DNA from: Planctomycetota bacterium
Lineage (GTDB): Bacteria; Planctomycetota; Planctomycetia; Pirellulales; UBA7805
Length of the DNA: 64,000 nt
Reading direction: 5' to 3'
Assembly (NCBI GenBank): GCA_021413705.1
Contig: JAIOPX010000105.1
Location: forward strand, 1 to 64,000
Part shown: piece after piece, positions 47,861 to 58,022 of the stretch
Layout of the letters: every line of letters begins with the position of its first letter
How positions within the stretch are numbered: position 1 is the stretch's first letter
Made by a program: the position numbers and the translations under genes
Notes under the pieces: model-generated
Databases searched by the model: none
The model's input: the letters and a program-made list of their open reading frames with translations, nothing else
Told to the model about the DNA's origin: nothing

Positions 47861-48922
47861 ATGACTCCTCCATCAGTCTTATCGCCAGCGCCGAAAGCAT
47901 CGCCTGTCGCTGTCAGTGCTACGCAACAGGGAAAGAGAGAGTTCGATGCAATTCGTCGTCGGACCGATGACGCCCCAGTCGTCAGCAGGATGTTGAGTTT
48001 TGTGATCCCCATCAAGGATGAGCAAGACTCGATTGTGGACCTCTACTGCCTGATCGAACGCGAGGTCGAAGCCAACTCCGCGTTTGAGGTGATCTTCGTG
48101 GACGATGGCAGCCGCGACGGCTCCTGGGAGATGATCTCGGAGCTGGCTCTGGCCAAGCCGGACCATGTGCGGGGAATTCGGTTTCGCCGCAATGCCGGAA
48201 AAGCGGCTGCTTTGAGCGCCGGTTTTCAGTCGGCCCGGGGGAGCGTCGTGTTCACGCTCGACGGCGATCTTCAGGACGATCCTCACGAAATTCGCCGCTT
48301 TTTAGCCAAGTTGGACGAGGGCTACGACCTCGTCTCTGGCTGGAAAAAAGTGCGCCACGACCCCTGGCACAAGGTCTGGCCAAGCCGCGTTTTCAACCGC
48401 ATGATCAGCCACCTCGGCGGGGTTCCGTTGCACGACCACAACTGTGGATTCAAGTGCTACCGGGCGGAAGTGGCCAAGAATTTGGCGGTCTACGGCGATT
48501 TGCACCGGATGATACCCAGCCTCGCCGCCATGCAGGGATATCGTTCGACAGAAATCGAGGTTTTGCACCATCCGCGACTCCATGGCACCAGTAAATACGG
48601 TGTCGGCCGGTTTCTGCGCGGATTTTTTGACATGCTCACGATCTATTTCTTGCGGCATTTCAGCGAACGCCCTGCACATTTCTGTGGGGGGGTGGGAGCC
48701 GTCATGCTGCTTATGGGAATTATTTTGTTTTGCGGTGTGCCACTGGCGGGAGCGGAATCGCCCCGCCTGGCAGCCGTGGGAATGGGAGCGGCGCTGCTCG
48801 CCGCCACTCCCGTCATCTGGACCTTGGGTTTTATCGCGGAACTTCTCAATAGGAGCACGTTGCACCGGCAACGAAAGCTGCCGATCTGCGAAGACACCGA
48901 TGAGCCCATTTCGTCCATCTGA
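47861..48922 (+). CDS. Glycosyltransferase family 2 (polyprenyl-phosphate sugar synthase-like)
   Basis: SFVIPIKDEQDSIVDLY, VIFVDDGSRDGS, TLDGDLQDDPHEI; two C-terminal TM helices. Confidence 0.92.
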   Translation: MTPPSVLSPAPKASPVAVSATQQGKREFDAIRRRTDDAPVVSRMLSFVIPIKDEQDSIVDLYCLIEREVEANSAFEVIFVDDGSRDGSWEMISELALAKPDHVRGIRFRRNAGKAAALSAGFQSARGSVVFTLDGDLQDDPHEIRRFLAKLDEGYDLVSGWKKVRHDPWHKVWPSRVFNRMISHLGGVPLHDHNCGFKCYRAEVAKNLAVYGDLHRMIPSLAAMQGYRSTEIEVLHHPRLHGTSKYGVGRFLRGFFDMLTIYFLRHFSERPAHFCGGVGAVMLLMGIILFCGVPLAGAESPRLAAVGMGAALLAATPVIWTLGFIAELLNRSTLHRQRKLPICEDTDEPISSI

Positions 48923-48957
48923 CATTCCTATGTATCACACGCACATGCGAGACAATC

Positions 48958-50328
48958 ATGTATTCTCCTGTTGGAAGCACTCAGGCTGTTCGTTCGCTGC
49001 GCATTTTGGTCATCGCCTCCACTTATCCGCGCCACGAGGATGACTACGCAGTACCCTGGCTACGCACCTCGGTTCAACACCTGGTCGAGCGAGGTCATCG
49101 GGTGTCGGTGTTGGCGCCATCCTATAAGGGACTTGGCAGTCACCAGATTGATGGAGTGATGGTCCACCGTTTCAGGTATGGCCCGGCGTGTTGGGAGCAG
49201 TTGACCCACGAAGAAGGTGCGCCGAGCCGGATTCGCAATCATCCTCTCTACCAATTGATGGGACTGCCGTATGTTTGCCTGGGTTTGCGGGCCGGGTTTC
49301 GCCTTGCTCGCCGAGAACCCTTCGACATCGTCCACGTTCACTGGCCGTTTCCTCACGGCCCGATCGGACTTGCGGCTGCCCGCGCATGCGGGGCCAAAGT
49401 AGTCATGACCTGCCACGGGGCAGAGTTCGCGATGGCCCGCCGAAAGCGTTGGACGCGCCCGCTGCTGCGACACTCGTTGCGGCGTGCCGATCTTCTCTTG
49501 GCCAATAGCACAGACACGGCCAAGCATATCGAGAGTCTAAGCGGATGCAAGGCGGCTGTTCTCCCCTTTGGATCGACGGTCGCAGCGGCTCCGATTCTCC
49601 CGCCTGAGAATGAAACGCCAGCCCTCGTCGCATCCGAGCACCGGATCTCGCGAGTTCTCTTCACGGGACGGTTGATCCAGCGCAAAGGGGTGGAATATCT
49701 TCTCCGAGCTGTCCCGTTGATACTGGCCCGGCGACAGGCCGAGTTCATCATTACCGGCGACGGTGATCAACGGGCGAGCTTGGAGTCTCTTTCCCACGCG
49801 CTGCACTTGGACGACTCCGTGCGATTTCTGGGGTTCGTCACCAACAAACAACTCGAAGCCCAATATGCGAGGTGCGATGTCTGGGTTAATCCATCCATTA
49901 TCGACGACAACGGCGATACCGAAGGCTTGGGAGTGGGAGCCATCGAAGCGTATGCTCACCGCAAACCGGTGGTGGCTTCGGCCGTAGGCGGAATCCCAGA
50001 TGCGGTCCGGCACGGGATCACCGGGCTCTTGGTTCGCGAGAAAGACTCGCGCCAGTTGGCAGATGCGATCGTCACGATTCTGGACGATCCCGAGCGTGCG
50101 ACGCAGATGGCGGACGCAGGTTTTCGGTTTGCGCAAGAAACTTTCGACTGGTCCAACCTGACGCGACGGTTGGAAGATATGTATTACGAAACGCTCGCAG
50201 AAAAGCAGCCTGCCGAGCGGCCTGTGCGTTCGCGTTTTTCTCTGTTACGCAAGCCGTTTCTCTATCCCTCATCGCGGGGCAATCTGGCTTGTGAAACGTC
50301 CGAAACCCTAGAGGCCATCGACCCATGA
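48958..50328 (+). CDS. Glycosyltransferase family 4
   Basis: VLFTGRLIQRKGVEYLLRAVPLI, VWVNPSIIDDNGDTEGLGVGAIEAYAHRKPVVAS. Confidence 0.92.
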   Translation: MYSPVGSTQAVRSLRILVIASTYPRHEDDYAVPWLRTSVQHLVERGHRVSVLAPSYKGLGSHQIDGVMVHRFRYGPACWEQLTHEEGAPSRIRNHPLYQLMGLPYVCLGLRAGFRLARREPFDIVHVHWPFPHGPIGLAAARACGAKVVMTCHGAEFAMARRKRWTRPLLRHSLRRADLLLANSTDTAKHIESLSGCKAAVLPFGSTVAAAPILPPENETPALVASEHRISRVLFTGRLIQRKGVEYLLRAVPLILARRQAEFIITGDGDQRASLESLSHALHLDDSVRFLGFVTNKQLEAQYARCDVWVNPSIIDDNGDTEGLGVGAIEAYAHRKPVVASAVGGIPDAVRHGITGLLVREKDSRQLADAIVTILDDPERATQMADAGFRFAQETFDWSNLTRRLEDMYYETLAEKQPAERPVRSRFSLLRKPFLYPSSRGNLACETSETLEAIDP

Positions 50329-51347
50329 AGCCACAACACGCGCGCATCGTGAAAATAGCAACTGCAGTCGCCATTGTTGCCAGTGTCGCGGTATTTTTGC
50401 TGCCGGCAGCGATGACGCTGATGGAGCAGTTATCGGGGCGTTTTGCCGACTTCCGCTGGATGTCGCTGGGAATTGCTATTGGGTTAGCTCTTATCTACTG
50501 GCCGGCCAGCGCCTACGGCTGGAACTTGGTACTAGGGGCGCTTGGCCATGCATTGCCGACGCGAACGGCCATTCGCATCTGGGTTTCGACTCAAACCTGC
50601 CGTTGGTTGCCTGGCGGGGTGTGGCATTACAGTTCTCGCACGTTGCAGGCCATCAGTCAGGGAGTGCCTTCCACGGTGGCCGTGGCCAGCATGGGGCTGG
50701 AACTGCTCCTGACGATTGCCGCCTGGGGAGTCGTCGGCGTGATGGGAATGGCCTGGTATGGCAACCGTCAGTTTCAGGTGGAACGAATCTTTTCGGCAGG
50801 AACGATCGAGGTCATTCTCTCGGGCGTCCTGTTGCTGATTCTGTTTGGCGCAGCCGTTTGGCTCTCCGCGCGCTGGTTTCCTCAGAAGCTACTGGCCATG
50901 AGAGAACGATTGGTCTCGCTTCGAGCCGTCAGGCCGCGGGCGATTCCCACGATAATGAGCTTCCTGGTGTACATCGCACTCGCGATGCTCAACGGCCTGA
51001 CCTTTTATGCGGTCATCGATGCGGTATCTCCGGACCATCACGTTCCTTTATTGGCCGCTATCTCCATCAATGCACTGGCCTGGGTCGTGGGGCTTCTGGC
51101 CATCATGGCGCCGGGGGGACTCGTCGTGCGCGAAGCGGCCCTGGCATTGCAGTTGGGCTTGTGGATGCCCCCTGCGGAGGCCGTTTTGATCGCCGTGTTG
51201 TGGCGGCTGGTGCAAATGGCAGTGGAAGTGGTGTGTGTTACCGGCTCCTACGTTCCCCAATCCTTGGGAGCGCGGCTTGCACGTCGTCTTAGGCCAGCCG
51301 AGCCGTGGAATGGTCTTTCAACACTTGAAACCAAGTCAACCAAGTAA
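50325..51347 (+). CDS. Lysylphosphatidylglycerol synthase TM/flippase-like membrane protein
   Basis: Multi-TM; WVSTQTCRWLPGGVWHYSSR, PGGLVVREAAL; ATGA overlap with preceding CDS. Confidence 0.75.
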   Translation: MKPQHARIVKIATAVAIVASVAVFLLPAAMTLMEQLSGRFADFRWMSLGIAIGLALIYWPASAYGWNLVLGALGHALPTRTAIRIWVSTQTCRWLPGGVWHYSSRTLQAISQGVPSTVAVASMGLELLLTIAAWGVVGVMGMAWYGNRQFQVERIFSAGTIEVILSGVLLLILFGAAVWLSARWFPQKLLAMRERLVSLRAVRPRAIPTIMSFLVYIALAMLNGLTFYAVIDAVSPDHHVPLLAAISINALAWVVGLLAIMAPGGLVVREAALALQLGLWMPPAEAVLIAVLWRLVQMAVEVVCVTGSYVPQSLGARLARRLRPAEPWNGLSTLETKSTK

Positions 51348-51363
51348 CTTTGAGATGTGACAG

Positions 51364-52935
51364 GTGAAAACAATGGTACCCCTTCAAAGCAACGATGACA
51401 GTGACTCCAAGAGCGCAGCCACGAAGGCGCGGAATCAATTGACGAATCGAGGCTGGGGAATCCTGCCGCTCCGCAATCACGCGGGAACCATGGTGGTGGT
51501 CTTCTTCACCCTGGCTGCGTCCGCTGCGATTGTCTGGTATGTCGTGCGGCCAACCTACATGCACCCCAGTAATCGCACCTATACCTCGGGAATGGGATAC
51601 CCAGCCATCTTGCGAGCGCAGGGAAAACCCTTTCCCGTGACAACCGGACACGCGACCGAGCGAGTGCTCAATCACCAGTTTCTGGGAGAAGGTATCATCG
51701 AGACGGAACCAGTGCGCGTGCCCATCGTGCCTGAGGGGCGTGTCGCCCGCGTGCTCGTCGAGGAGGGAGATCACGTTAAGCGAGGGCAGGTTCTGGCGGA
51801 ACTCGATACTTCGGTTCAGGAGAGCAAGATTGCCGAAGCCAAGAACGCCATTGATGCGGCAGCAGTCCAGGTAGAACGCGCACGGGTTGGTTCTGTATAC
51901 GGAATGCAGATGGAACGCCCCGAGATCGTGCGTGCTCAACTGGAACTGGCAAAAAAGCAGGTCAAGATTACCAGTCAACTCGTGGAAGCCTATGGCAAAT
52001 TGCAGAAGCAGAACGTCATTTCCGCCGAAGCGATGCTGCAACAGGAGCTTGCCGCCAATCAGGCTTTGGCAACGCTAAGCGAGGCGGAGCAGAACACCAA
52101 GATCTCGCAGGCCGGACGCCCCTTGAGCGTGCAGGCGGCAGAACTGGCTTTGCAAGAAGCTCGCTTGAAGCACAAAGTCTACACCCGTGAATTGGAGGAT
52201 TTCAAGATTCGCGCGATCGCCGATGGCATGGTAGCTCAGGTGCTGATTCACGAAGGTGAATACAACCGCAACATCGGAACCTCGGCCTTCGTGTTGGCTG
52301 TGGGACAATGGTTCGGCGGCAATTTCGACCAGACCACCATGGGCCGCTTTCCCGAGGGAGCCCCTGTACACGTCCGGCTGGAAGCCTTTCCCGGCAGGGT
52401 GTTTGAAGGTCGAGTTCGCAAAGTGAAGCCGATGGTCACCTATAACTCTGGCGGGCCTGAAGCTGCTCGACCGATTCGTCCTATGGGAACCGGCTCGCCC
52501 GAATGGCCCGCCACATTCACCACGCGGATCGAACTGGTCGCCGGGAGTGAGTTGCCAGGTATTGTCCCCGGCCTGACAGGATTTGCTGAAGTCAAAGTGG
52601 AGCGGCGCGGCACGGCCGTGCCCGATGGCAGCCTGACCTCGGTTGCAGCGGGGCGGGCGATTGCCTATGTGGTGGAAGGAGATAAGTTTCACGCGCAGCA
52701 AGTCGCGATTGCCCAGGCATCCGACGGCTGGATTGAGATTTTGTCCGGTCTGACGCCCGGCACTGAAATCATCGTCGACGGACACCAGATCCTTCGCCCC
52801 GGAGACCGCATTCTTGGTACACCTGCCAAGAGCGCATCGTCTCCGGCAAATGAGAAGATTGCTCGCCCTGCTGAGCAGCCCAATAAGGTTGCTCAGGGAA
52901 TTGAAGTTGTTACTCCAACACTGATGGGCAGGTAA
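51364..52935 (+). CDS. HlyD/RND-type periplasmic adaptor protein
   Basis: VPEGRVARVLVEEGDHVKRGQVLAELDTSV lipoyl/biotinyl-like motif, coiled coil, one TM; GTG start. Confidence 0.88.
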   Translation: MKTMVPLQSNDDSDSKSAATKARNQLTNRGWGILPLRNHAGTMVVVFFTLAASAAIVWYVVRPTYMHPSNRTYTSGMGYPAILRAQGKPFPVTTGHATERVLNHQFLGEGIIETEPVRVPIVPEGRVARVLVEEGDHVKRGQVLAELDTSVQESKIAEAKNAIDAAAVQVERARVGSVYGMQMERPEIVRAQLELAKKQVKITSQLVEAYGKLQKQNVISAEAMLQQELAANQALATLSEAEQNTKISQAGRPLSVQAAELALQEARLKHKVYTRELEDFKIRAIADGMVAQVLIHEGEYNRNIGTSAFVLAVGQWFGGNFDQTTMGRFPEGAPVHVRLEAFPGRVFEGRVRKVKPMVTYNSGGPEAARPIRPMGTGSPEWPATFTTRIELVAGSELPGIVPGLTGFAEVKVERRGTAVPDGSLTSVAAGRAIAYVVEGDKFHAQQVAIAQASDGWIEILSGLTPGTEIIVDGHQILRPGDRILGTPAKSASSPANEKIARPAEQPNKVAQGIEVVTPTLMGR

Positions 52936-52940
52936 CGAGC

Positions 52941-54210
52941 ATGCGCCGCTTATTGATCCAACTGTTGGCGATTGCCGGCGTGGCCGTCAGTGTGCTGAGT
53001 TGTGGACTGATGTGGTTTGCCATTCCGGTCGGTGCTGAACCGATGTTTGCATCGCCGGAAGCAATTCACACCGATCAGCCGCAGTTCACCATGACCTATC
53101 GCCTGGTCACGGTCGTCGCGTTGGCAATCATTGTCATTTGTTGGGCACTGGGAAAAGCCGGTTCATGGGGTCTGCTGGCAACCTGCCTGTGGCTCTCGGC
53201 ACTGCTCACCTTTCCCTACGCCGTCATGAATTGGGAGCCTAGGATCGCCGGCGATGCGGCCTGGCTCGAAGCTCAACACCGCAATCTGATTTGGTCTGGC
53301 GGCGATTTGAACATGAGTCTCGGTCACCGCATTGACGGTGTGATGGACAAGATCCTGCTGACCCAGACGCCGCGGAGCGTCAATCCCGTGGAGGTTAGCG
53401 AATGGCAGCCCAGTGAGTTGACTTTGGCGCGGTTGCCTAACTTGGTGGATCGACTCGGCTACTCCAACAAGTTTTTCGAATTCATTCGTCCTGGCTGGGT
53501 TGCCGCGCTGGCAGGAAGCATTCTGATTCTGGTGGCCATCGGGGCTCCTGTTGGCCATCTCGACATAGGGCGCTTCGTGAGGATGTCTGGCATCCTCTCG
53601 GCATCCATTCTTCTACTTGCCCTGGCCGCCTGGTGCTGGTCCTTTGCTGCGGCGTCGGACCTCACAGTAGCGGCCAATAGCACTGCCCGGGGTGACTATG
53701 AGATGGCTTTGGATGCCATGCAACGCGCGAAAGACAAACTTCCCTCGCTGGCAGAAGATAGCTATTTCATTGCTCAGCAGGGACTGCTGGAAGATGCATT
53801 AGGCAGGCGGACTGCCGCGGGCTGATGTTGCCTACGAGCGCCTCGTGGACGATGCCGAAACCCCGGCCGCTATTCGCCGTGAGGCCTGCCGAGCGATGCT
53901 CCGTTCGGCCATCGACGCGCTCAATGCCGGACGAACCAATGCGGCTGCGGAACTCTTGGAAAAGGTGCTAGCTACCGAGCCGTGCAATCTTAAGGCGAAC
54001 TACGCGCTGCAACTTGCCTGTCTGCGAGCGGGGCGCTATCAAGAGGTTCCTCAATTGGCTCTCCGGCTGGAAGCAGTTTATCGCTCTTTTCAATTTCCTT
54101 CCAAGTTGGCGGTTGTTTCCGCGTCTTATCAAAACGCCGTAGTGGCTGATGCCGCCGAGGGAAACACCAAGCTCGCCGTGGCCCACGGACGAAAGGTGGC
54201 AAAACCTTGA
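52941..54210 (+). pseudogene. Membrane/TPR-like protein split by a frameshift (52941-53825 and 53845-54210)
   Basis: Removing one G from the GGG at 53819-53821 joins ...ALGRRTAA to ADVAYERLVDDAETPAAIRREA... Confidence 0.65.
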
Positions 54211-57200
54211 AAATCTGGCGACTCCAAACTGTTACCCAGGGTGCAGAGCCGCTGGCCATCCAGCGAACGCTCCTGCCGGACGCTGCCGATGTGCAAACTC
54301 CCCAGCAGCGCACTGCAGATGGTTTAAAGACCAAGCTGCGAAAAACGAGTCGCCTGCCGGAAGCTCCCTCGCTTCGGCGTGCGTTGCCTCCCGATGAGAA
54401 GGCGCCATTATCGGACGACTCACAGCCTACTGCGCAACCTGGGGCGAGTCCTCCGCGAAGCAGGTGGCGGTTGCCGATCACTCCCAGGCAGACGATCGTC
54501 ATGGCGGGATTGATCGCAGCTGCGGCCTTCTGTGGAACCTATGCGGTGGCCAAGTGGAGAGAGTTCAGCGGTGAACCCGTGCGCCCCTACAGCGAGATGA
54601 AGGGCCAGTGGATTCAAGCGACTTCCGCCTCGGGCATGGACGTCTACACCGGCGTTTTTCGGCGCGAGCTCCGTCTCCCGGGCCATGTGCGCAATGCTTG
54701 GATTGCCGTGGCTGCTCGCGATGGGTTTGAAGTGACGGTGAACGGCCGGGCCATCGGGTGGCAGCACATGTGGCGACCCACGCGGCCTTTTCAAACGGGA
54801 CTGAGCGAGCGCGGGCAATGGTTGGAGTGGCCCAAAGTGGCTCTCTCGCTTAACTTCGCGAGGGAGTATCAATGGACGGATCATCAAAATTATCTCCTGC
54901 CCGTGTTTATCGATCTGTCTCCGTATCTTCACGTTGGAAAAAATGTGGTAGGCGTGAGCGTCGAATCCCGCCAGGCTCCGGCCAAGGTTCGCTTTGACGG
55001 CGCCGTTACGTTATTCAGCGGAGAAACGATTTCACTCGCCAGCGGCGTCGATTGGAAGGCGGAGGTCATTCCCCCGTATTATCAGAACATCGAATGGTGG
55101 AGCACCAACTACGCGGCGCTCAACTGGCGGCAGGCTGCGCTAACAGACGCGCCTCCCGGCCAGTCGCTCCGCGCGTTTCATCCGGGTTTGTTTTCCACGC
55201 CGTTTCGTGGCAATTGGATCCGCCATCCGCAAGCCAATGCCCAGGACTCAGTTTGGTTCCAGTGCGATTGGCAGATTGATCGACAGCCTGACGAGGCATG
55301 GTTGCGGCTGGCTGCGAATCGCAATTTCGAGCTCTACGTCAACGGCCGGCGGGGCTATCCCCAAACCCCGGACGACCATGGCCAAGACACGGGAGAATGG
55401 ATCTACGGCCATAAGAGGACGGGCGACCAGTGGCTCGACCCGGAGCAGATGTTTTCCCATGACGTGGGTGACGAGTTTATCGCCCATCAATACATCGGTC
55501 CGCCGAAGGAGCCGCTCGGTGTCGATAAGCATCAGTTTAAAACAATCGCCGACGACGCGACGCGTAAGAGCAAACTCCCTGACCCCAATTGGGCCATCGA
55601 AACGCGAACTCCGCTGATGCTGCGGCATGATGCTTCGGTAGGCGCTTATGTCGGTTACAACTTAACCGGCATGCTCCGCCAAGGCGCGAACACCATTGAG
55701 GTGCGACTGAACCGCCCTGCTACGGCAGATCCTGTCAATTGGCTTGGCCAGATTGCCGCGGACGGGGAAGTTACTTTTCGCGACGGTACTCGTCAGCCCC
55801 TGATCTCCGATGGCACCTGGAAATCCCGTAAGTCGGGCTCGAACTCGCTGCCGCCGGAACTGGTGGACGCGCAGCAGATAGGGCCGGCGCAGCAATCGGA
55901 TCAGCGACTGTCGAAGCTACAGTATCGCGGCTCTCCAACGCACATCGATTTCTTTCCCTCCTGGGTTGGCGTGGCCGGAGCAACGACGGGAGCAGGGTTG
56001 CTGGCTTTCACCGGTTTACTGTTCCTTGGAACAGCATGGCCCAGCCGGAAGTCGCAAACTGTAGTAACACCATCGCAGTCGATTGTGAGCCAAGGGATGA
56101 ACGTCGTTGGCGATGCGCTCTTGGCGTTTACCGCCGTCCTCGCTGGCGCCATAATCGTGCAAGCGGCGTTCGGCGAGCGCAGCGAACAAATGTGGTTTAT
56201 GCTGCCGACAACCTGGCAGTGGTGCATCGTTGCGGCAGTGGCTCTGGGCGTGCTGGCGGCCGTTGTGCGAGTGGCGCGACTGACCGGGAGTAGATATCTC
56301 AGCACCTCTCCGGCCATCGCGGGACAATGGCTCCGCGACCTTCCCAACACCCGCCTCTGGACGATTGCGGTAATCGCTTTCTGCCTGTTGACATTCTTCA
56401 CGCGGGCCTACCGCCAGGAGTTCCAGCCACTGGATTACGATGAAAATCCGTCGCTGCTGGCTCTGCAATCGGTGGCCCGCACTGGTATTCCCAGCTATGT
56501 GCCTGAAGCCGTCTGGTACACGCGCAGCCCTCTGTATCACTACATCACCGGCGCCTTCGTGTGGCTGCTAGGTGAGAACCTCTGGGCGGCACGGCTGCCG
56601 ACCGTTCTGTTCAGCGTCGCCACGGCTCTGCTGCTGTACATGTGCGGATCTCGCTTGCTGAAGCGTCCTTGGATCGGGATGGCGGCAATGATTCTCACGC
56701 TCATTCATCCGCAGATGTTCATGACCGGACACATGATCCGGTTTTATCAGCAACAACAATTCTTCGGCTTGTTGACCGCCTACTTTTTCTGCAAGGGGTT
56801 TGTGACAGACCAATCGCAAGGGTACCGCTACCTCACGGTCGTGGGATTCTTGGCAGCCACTTTAAGCCAAGAGATTACAGCCGTCTTAGCTGTGCCGCTG
56901 GCCGTTGGCTATTTGTTTTTCGCGGGTCAAAAAACCATCGCCGAGAATATCAAGTTGATAGTGGGAGCGGGATGTGCGCTGCTGGTCATCGTCATTGACT
57001 ATCTGTTGTATGCAACACACACGATGACCCGCCTGGAGGGCTTTTCAACCACGATGCAAGCCGACATCGGCCCCCATCTTTGGGATCCGTACAATCTAGT
57101 GACGGTCTTTCTGAGTTATTCGCGAATTCATCTGCCATTGACGTTCATGTTCCTGCTTGGCTTGCCAGCAGCTCTGTGGGAACGCAATCGCGTGGTGTTT

Positions 57201-58004
57201 GCCCTCCACATGCTTCTCTTCGGCAATATCATCATGCTCAACCTCATGGTCACGCAGGTGAGCGTTCGCTATGTGTATTGGCTCTTTCCCTTGCTGATGC
57301 TGCTGGCGTTGGACAACGGCCGCGCAGGACTTGCCTGGCTGATTGGCGCCATTCGGGGACAACATCGGCGATTGGCAGTCTCCGGTTTACAGCAGAAGAA
57401 TCACACTGCCTCCCTGCAGCTCAGCAGCCGAGTATGGGGCTTGGAGCGAATCGTCCCAGGGCGGCAGAACTTTGCCTCTATGACATGTTGGAGCGTCTTG
57501 TTTGTCGCGACGATCGTTTCCTGGTCGCCGTGGCGATTGCCGGGCACCTACAGCACGAAGCTTCTGGCCGATTCCAACGGAGCATTTCAATACATTCAAA
57601 GCCAACTTCGTCCGGGTGATTTGATCGTAGTGACTCAGCCGCATGCCAAAGGCGCGCTGATGGAAATTGGTCGCGTGAACTACGAACTGCACATACCCAT
57701 GGTTTACGACTTTGTGTTGCGACAGGACGGTCGATTGGTGGAGCGCGGCGCTGGGGCCGGAGTGATTTATTCCGTCGAGCAGTTTCAGAAACTATGTGCG
57801 GAGCACGAGCGGGTATGGATCGCTATTGATCGCGAACAATATCCGTTCCGTGGAGAGCGGATACGCTTTGCCCATGCGGGCGCGCGGATGGAACTCTTCC
57901 TGCGCAAGAACACCGAGGTCATGCATCGGACGCACATGTGGAATGTTTATCTTTGGGACACCAATCGGGGACTGTATCGCTCGTTCCGAAAGAATGGAAC
58001 TTGA
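54207..58004 (+). CDS. GT39/ArnT-like glycosyltransferase fused to N-terminal beta-sandwich domains
   Basis: LDYDENPSLLALQSVARTGIPSYVPEAVWYTRSPLYHYITGAFVWLLGENLWAARLP and multi-TM C-half; N-half with TM and repeated sugar-binding-like domains. Confidence 0.8.
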   Translation: MKIWRLQTVTQGAEPLAIQRTLLPDAADVQTPQQRTADGLKTKLRKTSRLPEAPSLRRALPPDEKAPLSDDSQPTAQPGASPPRSRWRLPITPRQTIVMAGLIAAAAFCGTYAVAKWREFSGEPVRPYSEMKGQWIQATSASGMDVYTGVFRRELRLPGHVRNAWIAVAARDGFEVTVNGRAIGWQHMWRPTRPFQTGLSERGQWLEWPKVALSLNFAREYQWTDHQNYLLPVFIDLSPYLHVGKNVVGVSVESRQAPAKVRFDGAVTLFSGETISLASGVDWKAEVIPPYYQNIEWWSTNYAALNWRQAALTDAPPGQSLRAFHPGLFSTPFRGNWIRHPQANAQDSVWFQCDWQIDRQPDEAWLRLAANRNFELYVNGRRGYPQTPDDHGQDTGEWIYGHKRTGDQWLDPEQMFSHDVGDEFIAHQYIGPPKEPLGVDKHQFKTIADDATRKSKLPDPNWAIETRTPLMLRHDASVGAYVGYNLTGMLRQGANTIEVRLNRPATADPVNWLGQIAADGEVTFRDGTRQPLISDGTWKSRKSGSNSLPPELVDAQQIGPAQQSDQRLSKLQYRGSPTHIDFFPSWVGVAGATTGAGLLAFTGLLFLGTAWPSRKSQTVVTPSQSIVSQGMNVVGDALLAFTAVLAGAIIVQAAFGERSEQMWFMLPTTWQWCIVAAVALGVLAAVVRVARLTGSRYLSTSPAIAGQWLRDLPNTRLWTIAVIAFCLLTFFTRAYRQEFQPLDYDENPSLLALQSVARTGIPSYVPEAVWYTRSPLYHYITGAFVWLLGENLWAARLPTVLFSVATALLLYMCGSRLLKRPWIGMAAMILTLIHPQMFMTGHMIRFYQQQQFFGLLTAYFFCKGFVTDQSQGYRYLTVVGFLAATLSQEITAVLAVPLAVGYLFFAGQKTIAENIKLIVGAGCALLVIVIDYLLYATHTMTRLEGFSTTMQADIGPHLWDPYNLVTVFLSYSRIHLPLTFMFLLGLPAALWERNRVVFALHMLLFGNIIMLNLMVTQVSVRYVYWLFPLLMLLALDNGRAGLAWLIGAIRGQHRRLAVSGLQQKNHTASLQLSSRVWGLERIVPGRQNFASMTCWSVLFVATIVSWSPWRLPGTYSTKLLADSNGAFQYIQSQLRPGDLIVVTQPHAKGALMEIGRVNYELHIPMVYDFVLRQDGRLVERGAGAGVIYSVEQFQKLCAEHERVWIAIDREQYPFRGERIRFAHAGARMELFLRKNTEVMHRTHMWNVYLWDTNRGLYRSFRKNGT

Positions 58005-58022
58005 TTCGAGGGTCAGTGCAAC

